64,000 bases of DNA from positions 13,061,188 to 13,125,187 of the forward strand of contig JAYGXS010000007.1 of assembly GCA_036362985.1 (NCBI GenBank), in the 5' to 3' direction. Origin of the DNA: Ligula intestinalis (taxonomy: Eukaryota; Platyhelminthes; Cestoda; Diphyllobothriidea; Diphyllobothriidae). A program made the translations under genes and the position numbers. Each line of letters starts with the position of its first letter. Position 1 is the stretch's first letter. Under the pieces are notes generated by a model. It did not search any database, was not told where the DNA came from, and saw only the letters and a program-made list of their open reading frames with translations. Positions 33,875-45,030 of this stretch are shown piece by piece.

Positions 33875-35425
33875 CCAGACGTCTTTCGGCTTAGCTTCTT
33901 TGTCGGTTTACTAGCAGGTAAGGCTGTGCCTGCTGTGGGCTGTTCGGTAGAGTATTGGACGGGGTTTCTGTCCAAAAATTGGCTTCCGCGGTTTGCGTTC
34001 TTCCAAAGCTGTGTGGGAAGGTAAAAAGCTCATAATATTTAATTTGATTGCGTACTCAGTATCTTTCTGCTTAGACCTGCGATTATAATGGCAGACTACT
34101 TGCGCACTAAACGAGCTGACCGCAGGCGCAGTTGGGATTATACTTGATAGCTCCAGATATGTCTGTCTGGCTGCGACCGTTGCAAAGTCGGCTTCTCCGG
34201 ATAGCGTTCACGCGTTCCTGCTAGAAAAGACAGAAAACTAGCTCAATGTCCTTAATTTGCGCACCCGTTCGTGCTCCTTACCGCGAACCATACTATTAAT
34301 TTTATCAGCGATTTCAAGGAACAATTTAATTAAATTTAGTCTACTAATTTCAGTTTTTAACCTGCACTTCGTTCAGGAGAAACAGTACTTACCTGGTTAT
34401 TCCCCATATGTCTGTCTGGCTTCCTTGTAACGCCCGAGCGCCCTGTTGTCCTTTGGTAGTGTAGCTTCTTCCTGATTATGGCCGGTACGCAGTCGTTCGT
34501 CTACGTCCGTTGTCTTCTGGCTGACTCCACACACTGTAATTCCACTAGAATGCTCGATCACAGGAACAGTCACTCATCGAGATGATAAGCCGAGGCCAAG
34601 TGTTAACACACATATTTAGTACGAGTACAGTAGAATAATAACGATAATAAACTGTCAAACAAGCTAACACGTAACCGAAGAAGACAATCGGGGAAGGTGG
34701 AGCTGGAGACTACCACCGGGGAAGGGAAACACTCCGTGGGACCCTCGCAGGAAGGGCAACTGTTATTCACAACTGTTTACTAGGGAGGGCGGGGCTGAAG
34801 ACCAACACCAGGGAGGGGACAACCAATACACCACTTTACCTGCGAGGCCACACCACCTACAACATCCTTGACTAGACTCAAAGTCACCGCACTGACGTAA
34901 TTAAAACATGGATCAATCTTACTGTCCTCTGGATACTACATCCTATTTTACGCATATTTTTGCTGGTATTTCATTGGTTGCCAGCGCAGCGGCTTGGCTT
35001 GGCATGTCATTGAGACCATATATTTAATTCCTTGAATATTTTTCCTCCAATTACCTTTCGTGGCTTGATTTTCTTGGTTTCTACGTTGCTTTTTGCCCTT
35101 TTATTACTCAAAAACCAATTGTTTAGCCGATTTTTAGTTCAGTAAAACAAACTTAGGCATTTTTACGTTATTTTCTTAGCTTTGGAATTATTTGGAATTT
35201 GGAATTTAGAATTTATATTTCTCAGCGCCAGTACGGCACTATCTATACAAAGTTAATTTCGAAAAAAATAAAAATTCAAAAAATAATTTGACAATATGTG
35301 CAAGTAGACGTAGAAAGTCGTAATAATGTCAGCAGAAATTGTACTTTTGGGGCAACATTAGCAATGTTTTGCAGGTAATTTTGAACTCAAAACTAAAAAT
35401 TATGGCAGTTAAAAAAACTCTTATA
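33875..35425. other. No recognisable gene
   Basis: Contains two copies of ATATGTCTGTCTGGCT (34157 and 34407) and a purine-rich tract at 34690-34860. 35040-35300 is very AT-rich. Nothing coding recognised. The right end should hold the LINE insertion border. Confidence 0.4.
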
Positions 35426-36003
35426 GTGAAAATGGAGACAGTGTTCAACGGGCCTCCATGTTCAAAAAGTGTGCAAGAGAAAAAAACTGCTTAGGATGAT
35501 AGTAATAGAGCAGAAATAGGTGTATGTGGTCTGATGAAGGCGAGTATTCAACGAAACTGCCGCATTTTAGACTGAGTACTTCCGCGTGGCTTCGTGTGAT
35601 TCAGCGGTGGTTAATGGAAACATCTAGGTTCTCGGGGGACACGAGGCAGAGAGAATAGTTTCAAGCGGATCTCCTAAATTCCCGATGGTCCTTTCTCGGG
35701 GTCATGGAGGAAGAGTGAAAATGGAGACAGTATTCAACGGGCCTCCATGTTCAAAAAGTGTGCAAGAGAAAAAAACTGCTTAGGAAGATAGTAGTAGAGC
35801 AGAAATAGGTGTGGGTGGTCTGATGAAGGTGAGTATTCAACGAAACTACAGCATTTTAGACTGAGTACTTCAACGTGGCTTCGTTTGATTCAGCGGTGGT
35901 TAATGGAAACATCTAGATTCTCGGGGGACACGAGGCAGAGAGAATAGTTTAAAGCGGATCTTCTAAATTCCCAATGGTCCTTTCTCGGGGTCATGGAGAA
36001 AGC
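35426..36003. repeat. 289-bp tandem duplication at the 3' end of the CR1-like LINE
   Basis: GTGAAAATGGAGACAGT begins at 35426 and again at 35715. The two units are nearly identical across their length (…GTCTGATGAAGG, TTCTCGGGGGACACGAGG, TTTCTCGGGGTCATGGAG). The right-hand unit overlaps the last codons of ORF2, so the duplication covers the 3' UTR plus the C-terminal codons. Confidence 0.85.
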
Positions 36004-38880
36004 TGCTTGGAAAAGATGAGGAGAATAGAAGGTTAATAGAGTCAGTGTTAAGATAAATGTGCAGTCTCTGTTTGAAAGTAGACAATCTAGTTAACGACCT
36101 AATTTCGATTGGCAAGTTATTCCAAAGAAAGCTATATCTGGAAGCAAAAAACAAAGAGCGTTTACATGAAGAAGATGCAGGAGGGGTTATAACAAGTGCC
36201 GAGTTTCTTAGGTTGTAGGGACGGCTGACGGGGGTAAATTTGTGCAATTATCAAGCCGAAAAAGGAGACAAAAGCCTGCTTCTAATCTCCTGACCCAAAG
36301 GAACCTTAGTTTTGTTAATTGACACCTATTTGAGTAGCAAGTATTAGAAGCTGTCGGATACAGCAGTTTTCGTGTGAAATGTTTTTTGAATTTGTTCAAT
36401 TTTTGAACGGCTACCTTCATTCATGAGACCGAAAAAGGGGCAACAGTATTCTAAGATGGGGAGAACGAACATACGATAAAGTCTTAATTTCATTTCAGGA
36501 AGATAGAAATTATAAGAGATAAAGCCGCAGATCTGTGCGGCTTTGGCTGTAATTCTATCGGCGTGAGGAGAAAGGTCTAATTTATTGGTGTAGCTTAATC
36601 CTAGGTCCTTGATACTGGAACATTCAGTCATTGGATAACCTTGAAAAATAACAGGTTGTGGCAGCCTTTCAGGCCCAAAGCACATATATCGGCACTTAGA
36701 AGGTGAGAACTCCATCTGCCATGTTGAGCTCCACGTCGAAAGAGCGTGCAGATCAGAATGAATTTGTTCTAAGCATCTCGCGGCCGTAGATTTAGAGAAG
36801 GAGTAAACACACTTGAGATCATCGGCATAAATATAAGATTGGGAGTGTTTAACACTCAATGAGATATCATTTATGCAAAGCAAAAAGAGCAGAGGACCTA
36901 GCACGGTACCTTGAAGGACACCACTCAAAATAGCGGTAGGAGTAGAGTATAAGGATCCTACTAAAACATTTGTTGTCGATTTGAAAGATAAGATCTGATG
37001 AAGTCAGTAAGTGGACTACGAAATCCTATAGCCTCTAGTTTGGCTAGGAGCCTCCTGTGAGGAACTTTATCAAATGCTTTACTAAGGTCAAAATAGATAA
37101 CTATCACAGATAGATGATCATTACGAAGAGAAGTAAGTAGATTTAGAAAAGACATGTGGCAAGTTTCACAAGATCGGTCCGGTAAAAAGCCATGCTGTGA
37201 GGAGCTGAGAATGTTATTATTTATGCAGAAATCTGTAATTTTTTTGGCAATTAATTTTTCAAAGAGTTTAGCCAGCGAGGGCGTTTTATGAACACCGCGA
37301 TAATTGTGAATATCTGATCGGGAACCAGATTTAAATACGGGAATTATACTAGAAGTTTTCCAGTAGTCCGGGAAAAAGCCATTCTCAAGAAACACTGAAA
37401 ATAACTTACTCAGTAAGGGTGGGAAATCTCTTAATTGTTTGATGAGTGAGTTTGAAATGTTATCAGTTCCTACCGAATGGGAATTTTTAAGACGACTTAT
37501 TTCTTTTTGAATACAAGCGGGTGAGAAATTAAGGGTACTGAGATTTAAATCACACAGCAGGGGGATTACAGGAGTGGGGCTAGTTTCGATGGTAAAGAAC
37601 TCGGCGAAAAATGAATTTAGCAATGCTGCTTTCTCCAAATCCTCTGTCATAAAATGATTGTTGCCATTGAGTAAGGGTGGAATGACTTTCTGAAGCTTAG
37701 CCGACCGAAGACGGAAGACTTGAGCAACTGATCTGGAAGAATTCGCATCACGTAATGCTGTGGCCTCTCTACGCCTATCTCGTGCAAGCCTTAATTTAAG
37801 CGCTAATTCAAATATTTGCGCTATTCTTAAGTGAACTGATAAAGAGCTATTAGACGTATCCTTAAGTTGTTTTTGTAATTTCTTAAGTCTATTTTGGAGA
37901 AAATGTGGCACAGTTGAAGAAGCTGAATTTGATTTAAAAATCTTAAGTGGGGTAAGGGCCTGAATATTTTCGGTAAGGTTTTGCAATAGCTCCTGGAAGA
38001 AGTAGGGATCGTTAGTTGAAAATATGCTATGCCAATCTAGGGTACTTACGAAATCATTTACTAATTCATGGTTTACGTTACCAAAGTCGAGGTTATTGCA
38101 TTTTACATCGGGCTTTTTAGAAAGAGAGACTGGAAAACAACAGTGAATTAAGGCATGGTCACTATTGAAAATATCACGATGAAAATTCATAAAAAGAGGG
38201 TGGACATCATTTGTAAAAATTAAATCTAATATGTTGTCATTTCTGGTCACTGAACTGACCAGTTGTGACATGTTTGAAAAGTTAATAGTGTCAACCAATT
38301 TCTGAAATCTTGGTGGACAGGTATTTGCATGCCAGTCAATGTCTGGCAGATTAAAATCACCTATAATTATTCTGACATCGAATTGAGTCCCTGCAACTTT
38401 TTCAAACATTTCACACAGCTGCATTACATTACTTGAGTGACAGGGAGGATTGTAGACACACCAAATTATCGCTTTTTTATTGTGTGGCAGGATGACTGAA
38501 ATAAGACAAAAATTTCCAGAAAATGACGAAATGCTCAGGTGATACGGGAAATGTACAAAGGATGATTTAATATAAAGAAGGCAACCACCGCCACGCTTTT
38601 CAATGCGGTCTTGTCGGTACAAACTATAATTATCTATGGCGAGTGTCGAGTCAGAAATAAGAGAGTGTGTCCAAGATTCAGTGACACAGAGCACATCTGG
38701 ATCAAGCTCAAATGCTACTGTTTTAAGTTCTGTCATCTTATTAACAACTGATCTCGCATTGACTGAGACTATACTGAGCGTATCCTTCAGATTAAGGTTA
38801 CGCTCGTCAGTATTTATAAAAAAGGAAAACTTGGTGGCGGAAAGGGAAACGGCATGGGAGAAACAAAAGGCGGAAAGCAA
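35963..38880 (-). pseudogene. CR1-like LINE ORF2: endonuclease and reverse transcriptase, frameshifted
   Basis: The first 639 codons are open. They hold an APE-type endonuclease (SIVSVNARSVVNK, CVTESW, IIGDFNLPDIDW, SDHALI) and then RT blocks (SSIIPVFKSGSRSDIHNYRG, SQHGFLPDRSCE, VIYFDLSKAFDKVPHRRLL). A one-base loss at the T run near 36968 stops this frame. The RT continues at 36928 with SGVLQGTVLGPLLFLLCIND and YIYADDLK, catalytic Asp pair intact. Two more frameshifts, near 36395 and 36235, separate the C-terminal domain (YNLRNSALVI, SRYSFLWNNLPIEIRS). Function of intact copies: nicks target DNA and copies its own RNA. Few lesions imply a recent insertion. Confidence 0.92.
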
Positions 38881-40064
38881 GTTGGCCCTGGTCTACAGTT
38901 TGTCAAGTAATTATTATCAAATGAAGTGTGCATATTGTAGAAAGGCATATTAGAGGGGGCTCCATAGAAAGGGCGGCTGAAGTGTGGCATGGGAAAACCA
39001 GGAGGGGGCATAAGTATAGGATTTTGAGGCATTATATCAAAATTTGACGGAATATTGGCCTTCGAAAATTGCATGACTGGTTTTGAAAAACGGTTAATTT
39101 TATAAGCTGGCTGAATTATTTGGGGATGTTGATGAGATTTGGGAATAGGAAAAGCGCTAGCTTGAGCAGTTGGGTCTTTGTTAGATACTGAGTTATTATC
39201 GGTAATCATATTGCCAAATTTGAAAACTGACGTAGATTTACTAGGGGCGTTCATAGGTTTATCGGAATTTAAAGCTTTCACAGACGTGGTTGGCTTAGAA
39301 TGAGAACGACTTGACGAGGCTACAATCTTACTCGAATCACAAGTAAGGTGAATGGGAGAAGTATCAGGGGAAACTGACATTGACCCAGAGGGATGTGTGC
39401 TTACCTGAGCGGGAGGGCCGGCCTCAGAGACAACTTTTGGTTTTGTGGAACCGGAGCCAGTGTTCTCATTTGCTACTTTAGATAAAACCCGACGCTCCAT
39501 TGGCGTTTTATCCCTGCATATGTAAAGTTTATTTTCCTTTAAATAGTTGGCTGACCGCGCATGTTGAGAGAATATAAGGTCTACTTCGATCGCCGAAAAA
39601 AGTTTTACGAGAATCGGCGGGTTTTTACTTCGGGATGAGAGTCTTTTAGCTTCTGCAACTTTAAAATTAAAGCCACAAGAGTAAAGAAACTGAACAGCAA
39701 CATCTATTGGTTGTTTATCTTTCGAAGCATTTTTCAAAAGAAAATTAAAATTCCTTTTTTGCCGATCACGCGTCTCAGTAGACACCATATTGACGAAAGG
39801 CTCTAGTTTCTCACATTGCTGAGAAGTGAGCGTGGATACCTTTCCATCAAAGATGGCACCAAGGACCGTAAACAGGCAAGCATATTGGTTATAAAGCTTA
39901 CTAAAGTTGTCTAAAGCATCAAGATCAAGTTTCTTCATGCTTAAGATGGGTTTATCGTTAGGAGAATTGGTATTCCGGGTTAATTTACGTCTCAGTTGTG
40001 GCTTGGGTATCATATTGAATAGAAAGTGAGTGATAGGATATGTTCTAAGCAAAGTTATGCACAA
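38814..40064 (-). CDS. CR1-like LINE ORF1 (RNA-binding chaperone type)
   Basis: A 416-codon open frame overlaps the start of ORF2 by 67 nt in another frame, the arrangement expected for re-initiation between LINE ORFs. The middle segment LVKLFSAIEVDLIFSQHARS…NKLYICRDKTPMERRVL resembles the RRM-like RNA-binding domain ending of LINE ORF1p. The C-terminal third is Pro/Phe/Met-rich and low-complexity (MPPPGFPMPHFSRPF, PPFVSPMPFPFPPPSF). No zinc-knuckle is seen. The true start may be the internal Met about 17 residues in. Confidence 0.82.
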   Translation of the reverse strand: MCITLLRTYPITHFLFNMIPKPQLRRKLTRNTNSPNDKPILSMKKLDLDALDNFSKLYNQYACLFTVLGAIFDGKVSTLTSQQCEKLEPFVNMVSTETRDRQKRNFNFLLKNASKDKQPIDVAVQFLYSCGFNFKVAEAKRLSSRSKNPPILVKLFSAIEVDLIFSQHARSANYLKENKLYICRDKTPMERRVLSKVANENTGSGSTKPKVVSEAGPPAQVSTHPSGSMSVSPDTSPIHLTCDSSKIVASSSRSHSKPTTSVKALNSDKPMNAPSKSTSVFKFGNMITDNNSVSNKDPTAQASAFPIPKSHQHPQIIQPAYKINRFSKPVMQFSKANIPSNFDIMPQNPILMPPPGFPMPHFSRPFYGAPSNMPFYNMHTSFDNNYLTNCRPGPTCFPPFVSPMPFPFPPPSFPFL

Positions 40065-40479
40065 AATTGCGACAGAAAATTTGAATTACCGAAGAGGCTA
40101 CGCAGGGTGACAAATATCTTTAATATTATATCGAGTAATACAAACTACTTCTTGCTGGAAATTGATAAAGTAACAAATTTTTAGATATTATTTAGTATTT
40201 ACGCAATAGATTAGTTGCTTTTTACGTGAATCTACCGGAACTAGAATGAGGCTATGTCGGTGAAACAGTATGAAATGTATATTTTGACCTATCGGTAAAA
40301 AAAGACAACTACCGGTATGTGCAGTTGCTAAAGGGTTAGATATACAAATAAATAACAACAATTAAGCTAGTAAATTCAGCAAGTAACGAGGAAATCTGAT
40401 AAAAATATCTATGTTACTTATCTATGTTATCTTCCCCTGATATGCCCCACCCATACTTTCTCCTATTACCACCCTCCCG

Positions 40480-41330
40480 TCTTGGAGTTGGGTGCGCTTC
40501 GCGCGCACTCACACGACCCCATTACACAATGCTACCTATGGCGCAATGTCACAAGTGCTACCGACACAGCCGCCCTACAACAGGACTTCATTCAGTTAGC
40601 CTCTAGGGCTTCAAATAATCCATTGCCAGTCAATGCTGAGAAATCGGCGTTCATGACAATCGGATTTACTGATGTCGTCCCCCCATATTCGCTTGATATT
40701 ATCCCACTCCGACAAGTCAAGGAATTCCGTGACCTCGGAGTCATGATCCAAGACAATTTGAAAACAAACTGCCCCACATCTAAAATCTGAGCGGCTGGGC
40801 TTCGGTCTTTATGGATGTTGAGAAGGACCTTTTTATGGTCTCCCGCCATATTTTAAAAGCTGTTCTCCAACTATGGTCGGCCTCTTATCGAGTTCGCGGG
40901 CCCGGCCTACTTTCCTTTCTAAGCAGGAGAAATTCTCACATATGATTCGGTGCAATGGCTGGGTTCTAGGATGTTTCGACAACTCCGTGGCCTCCCATAT
41001 GAATCACGTCTCCGAAGTTAACAACTGTTTTCGCTGGAGTATCGCCGTCGTTGTCATGGGGCCTAATTTTTTTGTTCCACATGGTTGTGTTCAAAAAATT
41101 TCCATAGTTGGATTGGATTATAATCTGAAATTACGACGCTCGCACCCGAGGCACTCCTTTCGCCTGGTCCAGCAACGCTCAGACCATCTGCCGCAGAACT
41201 ACCGGTTTTCCCGCCGGGTCATCAAAGACTGGAACTCGGTGAGTGAGGATATCTTCCAAGCAAAGTCGGTGCCCAGTTTCAAAACACGTCTTGATACCTT
41301 TTTGTTATGGCTGCTGATGACAACATCTAC
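40480..41330 (+). pseudogene. LINE RT/C-terminal domain fragment (broken)
   Basis: 40482-40790 reads LWRNVTSATDTAALQQDFIQ, NNPLPVNAEKSAFMTIGF and VKEFRDLGVMIQDNL, the segment after YADD. After a frameshift, 41120-41320 has LRRSHPRHSFRLVQQRSDHL, NYRFSRRVIKDWNSVSEDIF and SVPSFKTRLDTFL, the typical C-terminal domain. It belongs to a different LINE family from the minus-strand CR1 next to it. It ends ~260 nt before the carrier gene's EF-hand exon, so it lies in that gene's upstream intron or 5' flank. Confidence 0.78.
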
Positions 41331-41590
41331 TCAACTGGTTAGCGGTTCCCACTTCCATTATAGGATCGCCATTCTGTTTGAGTTTGTGTGTTTTATTCAA
41401 AAATGTTTGAAAAGACTCCTCCTGTCCTCGGGCCTTTTTGTCTTAAATATATTAAAATTGAAATTAACACATCATTCATTAAATCGACTTTTGCTACACC
41501 GAATTAAAGGCGCACAACACAGACTAACGTGGGCTATGAGGGTTATCTTTTCCTCATTCTTTGAATCCCCTAAAAGTTCCCCGATTACAG

Positions 41591-41709
41591 AACTTTTCCG
41601 GCAGATAGATTTGGACAAAGATGGCTTCATATCCAAGGAGGATGTCAAGACCTATCTCATGAAATTTGACATTAAAATCACAAAGTTCAATATAGACATT
41701 CTGGCTGAT
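41591..41709 (+). CDS. SLC25A24: SCaMC mitochondrial ATP-Mg/Pi carrier, EF-hand exon 1
   Basis: The acceptor is CCGATTACAG|AACTT (phase 1) and the donor is GCTGAT|GTATGTG (phase 0). It encodes LFRQIDLDKDGFISKEDVKT plus YLMKFDIKITKFNIDILAD. The loop DLDKDGFISKED has Asp at 1, 3 and 5, Gly at 6 and Ile at 8, so this EF-hand should bind calcium; position 12 is Asp instead of the usual Glu. The family exchanges ATP-Mg for phosphate across the inner mitochondrial membrane when calcium binds the N-terminal domain facing the intermembrane space. The upstream exon with the initiator Met was not found. A LINE relic precedes it. Confidence 0.85.
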
Positions 41710-41758
41710 GTATGTGTTTGCTCACGTCGAGCTCAGTTCTTACGAAGGTATTCTTCAG

Positions 41759-41885
41759 GGCTTTATGAATAGCTGTGGTGTGCCTAAAGATGGTCGGGTC
41801 TCCCAGAAGCAGTTTTTTAAGTACGTTCTTGAACAGGACACTCGATTGTCGCCAATTTACGCCCAACTAGACAGGAAATTGGAAG
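41759..41885 (+). CDS. SLC25A24: SCaMC carrier, EF-hand exon 2
   Basis: Follows a 49-nt intron (41710-41758, GTATGT…TTCTTCAG), phase 0. It encodes GFMNSCGVPKDGRVSQKQFF and KYVLEQDTRLSPIYAQLDRKLE. Aligned with the vertebrate protein, the second loop reads GVPKDGRVSQKQ: Gly, Pro and Gln replace the ligands at positions 1, 3 and 12, so EF2 is probably dead. The third loop begins with DRKLE and is completed by the next exon. A 5-residue excess between loops 1 and 2 may mean the acceptor lies slightly further downstream. Confidence 0.82.
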
Positions 41886-41919
41886 GTTTCGCATTTTAAA
41901 TTTAGCCAAAAACTTTCAG

Positions 41920-42119
41920 GCAGACTTGACCTCGTCGATATCCAAACCTACTTCTTAAGGTTAGGAATCCCCATAGAATTGGCTGAAGCGAAACGTCTTC
42001 TTAAACGGATGAACAAGACGGGCGAGCAGGGCATAGAATATTCTGAATGGCGCAAGTTCCTCTTATTCCAGCCAATTTGCAATTTGGAGAGCATTGCACA
42101 TTATTGGCGTAATGGCTGT
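41920..42119 (+). CDS. SLC25A24: SCaMC carrier, EF-hand exon 3
   Basis: Separated from exon 2 by a 34-nt intron (41886-41919, GTTTCGC…TTTCAG). The split codon gives Gly, completing loop 3 as DRKLEGRLDLVD. Then come FLRLGIPIELAEAKRLLKRM and NKTGEQGIEYSEWRKFLLFQ, followed by PICNLESIAHYWRNGC, equivalent to the conserved FNP…HYWK linker into the carrier domain. Loop 4 (NKTGEQGIEYSE) has non-standard ligands, as it also does in some animal homologues. The donor TGT|GTAAGTG is phase 0 and opens a 5.0-kb intron. Confidence 0.9.
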
Positions 42120-44779
42120 GTAAGTGTAATTGGGATCTTTAAAATCTACTTTTTATTTTTCTGAACATATTATATAACCAAGATTGGCATATAAATGGAC
42201 TATAGTGATAAACATTGTCCATTCTCTAAAGTCGTTTGCAGGTTCTCTCGGATTTTACCACTGCCATTCAATCCTGTGCAGTTTATCTCGGTATGAGAAA
42301 GTATTCGAAGTAACAGTGTCGACTTTACTATAATTCCCCGCGCAGGGGTTGATGCAAATTTCTGTAAGTATAAGTTTCACTCATTACAATCTAGGCGGTA
42401 CCGGCGCATATCTTTATTGCTTCATTGTCCGCGGAAAGTAGACCAGAGTTTGCATTTTACTCAATTCATAAGACGTCTTGCCACTAACATATGCTTACTG
42501 CACTTTCACACCTGTCACATCGCATATTACCCTAACAATTTGGATACCTTTATTTTGGGGGCCTTTGCAGATAGCTAATTTATGCAGTAGAGAGCAACAT
42601 TTAATATGGCATAATGCCATCGGAAATCTTGTTGATCAAGAAGAGATATCGTACAGAGTGCTCATCACTATGTCCCAAGTCGATCTTTGTGAATTGCGCA
42701 TGAATTCCAGTCATCCTAGATCTATTATAACTCCTCCTGTTAATTTAATTCCTTTTAACACTGTCCTGCCAATGAATTAGTGAGCAGTTAAAACAGCCTG
42801 ACGTTATTCGCCGCTAGTCGTTCAATAAGTAGTCATTTCACTATTAAAATATGCCCAGTCCTCTTCTTTTTCTCGATGATTTAAGCCTGATTTTCGCATT
42901 AATCAGCTTCCAAGATCCCCTCAGTCAATTAACTTTACCAAGTTATAATCATCAACTTCTCTAGAGCCCGTGTCTCCTCTGTCTGTACAGTGGTCTTGAT
43001 CAGAATAGCATTGCATCTTTAGATAGGACTTTCCAGCGGATAGTTTGGTTTACCGTACACTCTGTTGGTCCTTAAATTTCATTCGTCGCACACGTCCCTA
43101 TTTGTTATTGTGAGATTTTTTTAAGCTCCGAAAACAGCCAAAGCTCTCTATGTTGAGTTACTCGTAACAACATAAAATTGTCTACCACCACAGGCTAGGG
43201 CCTAGGGTCGATTTCGGGATAAATTCATGAAGTTCAGTCCCTGCCATTACGTGAAGCCCGTTGGCTTTTCTGTATTCGCCATGTAGATCTGCACGAACTG
43301 TCTACATATATGCCAATCACGGACTTCGTTTTTATATTAGGTCCTCAAATGCTCCCGTATTACGTTTTTTCGCTACTGGAAGTATCTTGAAAAGACTATT
43401 GCCACCGACTATCATATTCAGTAATTCGCCATCAAGTCATTCGATAATTTGGCCCTTGCGCATGACCAAGTCCATCCCTACTTGAAAAAATAAGCGGAAC
43501 AGCGGCCTACGCGTTACGTCCACCATTTTCCTGCGGCAATACAAAGCCAGGAAGCGGGTGGGGCTGCAGTGACGGATAGATTAACGTAGTTCGTCCATCC
43601 GTGTCACGTACAAAAGCGTCCATAATTTAACACGAATCGACCTTCATTCAGACTCACTTAAGTATGTGTTATAAGTGCAGCATCAGGTAGGGCCATTGCA
43701 TCCTGACCCTCATTTCTAAGGGAGACGAAGGGATATCGTGCGTATAAAATCTTCCAAACCACGACTCTGAACGTGATAGGTTCATACTCATTATTTTCCT
43801 GAGGACACAGGGCACTACAGGATTGACCTGTCTGAGCCTGCTAGCCAGCTGATTACGAGCTGGGATGCAATTAATGACCTGCCGTGGAGCCTTCCACTAG
43901 CAGATATAAAATTTATTTAGTCATCGTCAACGCTGGAAAACATAACTGTAGGCTTTTTGCGTGGACATATACCCAGAGGTTTATTCAGCAGTTGAATCTG
44001 GAGTTCTGGCGATAGTTCTCACATAAACGCGTACGACCCCATGCTGGAGTGCACTGTGTCAAATAAGGCGTTGGTGACAGCTCTTGGCTGAAGCTGCAGA
44101 CATTAACTAACCTAGTCACGCTACTGTGGTTTAACAGCTGATCGCTCAGGCCACTAATAATTGTTGTTTGTGGTTATAAGAGCTGACACCGCGTCTACGT
44201 TTCGGTCACCCCTTGAGATGTGACGAGGTTCCAGTCGGACGAAATTGATACAACGAAAGTACACGTTTAGTGTCTTGACTCGCAACTGTGATGGCGTTTG
44301 TTTATATTGACAGTAGAATGAGTCCGCGCTTGTTTAATAAGGGCATTTGAGTCTTCGTATATGCGTTGACAGTAAGGGGGGGGGTGAGGCTGCATGTTGC
44401 CTGTTGTTTCATCTTGATCTCTCCCTATTCGATTAGCTTCGAGGACCGTGTGCACATGTTTTTAAGGTGTCCACGGCTTTAAAGACTTTCCAGGAAGGTT
44501 CACGGCGTAGAGGCTTTTTTAAATTTAGTTCGTCATATCCCCTTATGTCTTTAAGATGGCCCCTCAAGTTATTACATTTGCACACATCATTCACTTTTGG
44601 GAGTTAATAACTTTTTCCTTGGATATTCAGAGCCATATAGAAAAAGCAATTGTTTCTCAGCTAGATCACGGCTTACTGTTATAACGACGGGTTCAGCGTC
44701 GCTAGTGTTATCACGATGACATCTAACTTGTGTAACCGTTGAATTACGCCATGTTGAAATCCCCAATGAAGAACACAAT
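42120..44779. other. Carrier intron, left part: nothing recognised
   Basis: Short frames only. 44377-44385 is a G run. Vestigial repeat-like similarity to 13.2 kb occurs near 42720 (ATTATAACTCCTCCTGTTAA against ATTATCACCCCGCCCATATT), too short to classify. Confidence 0.4.
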
Positions 44780-45030
44780 GAGAAGTGCGTAATTCTGGAA
44801 TCTACCCGAAGGAGGGTTTATTGTGTACAAAACCCAGAGAAGCTGTCTCGGGTGGCTGTTGCCACTGGTTGATCTTCAGCGCGCTCTTTGTCCCGCCTCG
44901 GGGGCAAGCCCTGACATTGGGAGCGGACTGGTGTCCGCTGTTCGATGTGGCTGCAATTCTCCCCGTGTCAGGGGGACAGCGTCTTATAAGAGAGTGTCTA
45001 GTGTGCGTTCGGCTGTAGCCTGATTGGTGC
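44780..45030 (-). repeat. LTR-family E-like solo LTR
   Basis: The + strand GAGGGTTTATTGTGTACAAAACC matches the LTR segment GAGTTTATTGTGTACACAATGG at 27.7 and 28.4 kb. On the minus strand a CTTATAAG TATA-like box (near 44985) precedes the ACAATAAACCC polyadenylation signal by ~160 nt, as expected for U3-R. It lies in the carrier's 5.0-kb intron. Confidence 0.5.

Noticed and set aside
35533..35560. CTGATGA…GAAAC in the LINE 3' UTR as a hammerhead
   Set aside because: No UH cleavage site follows GAAAC and neither stem I nor stem II can be formed.
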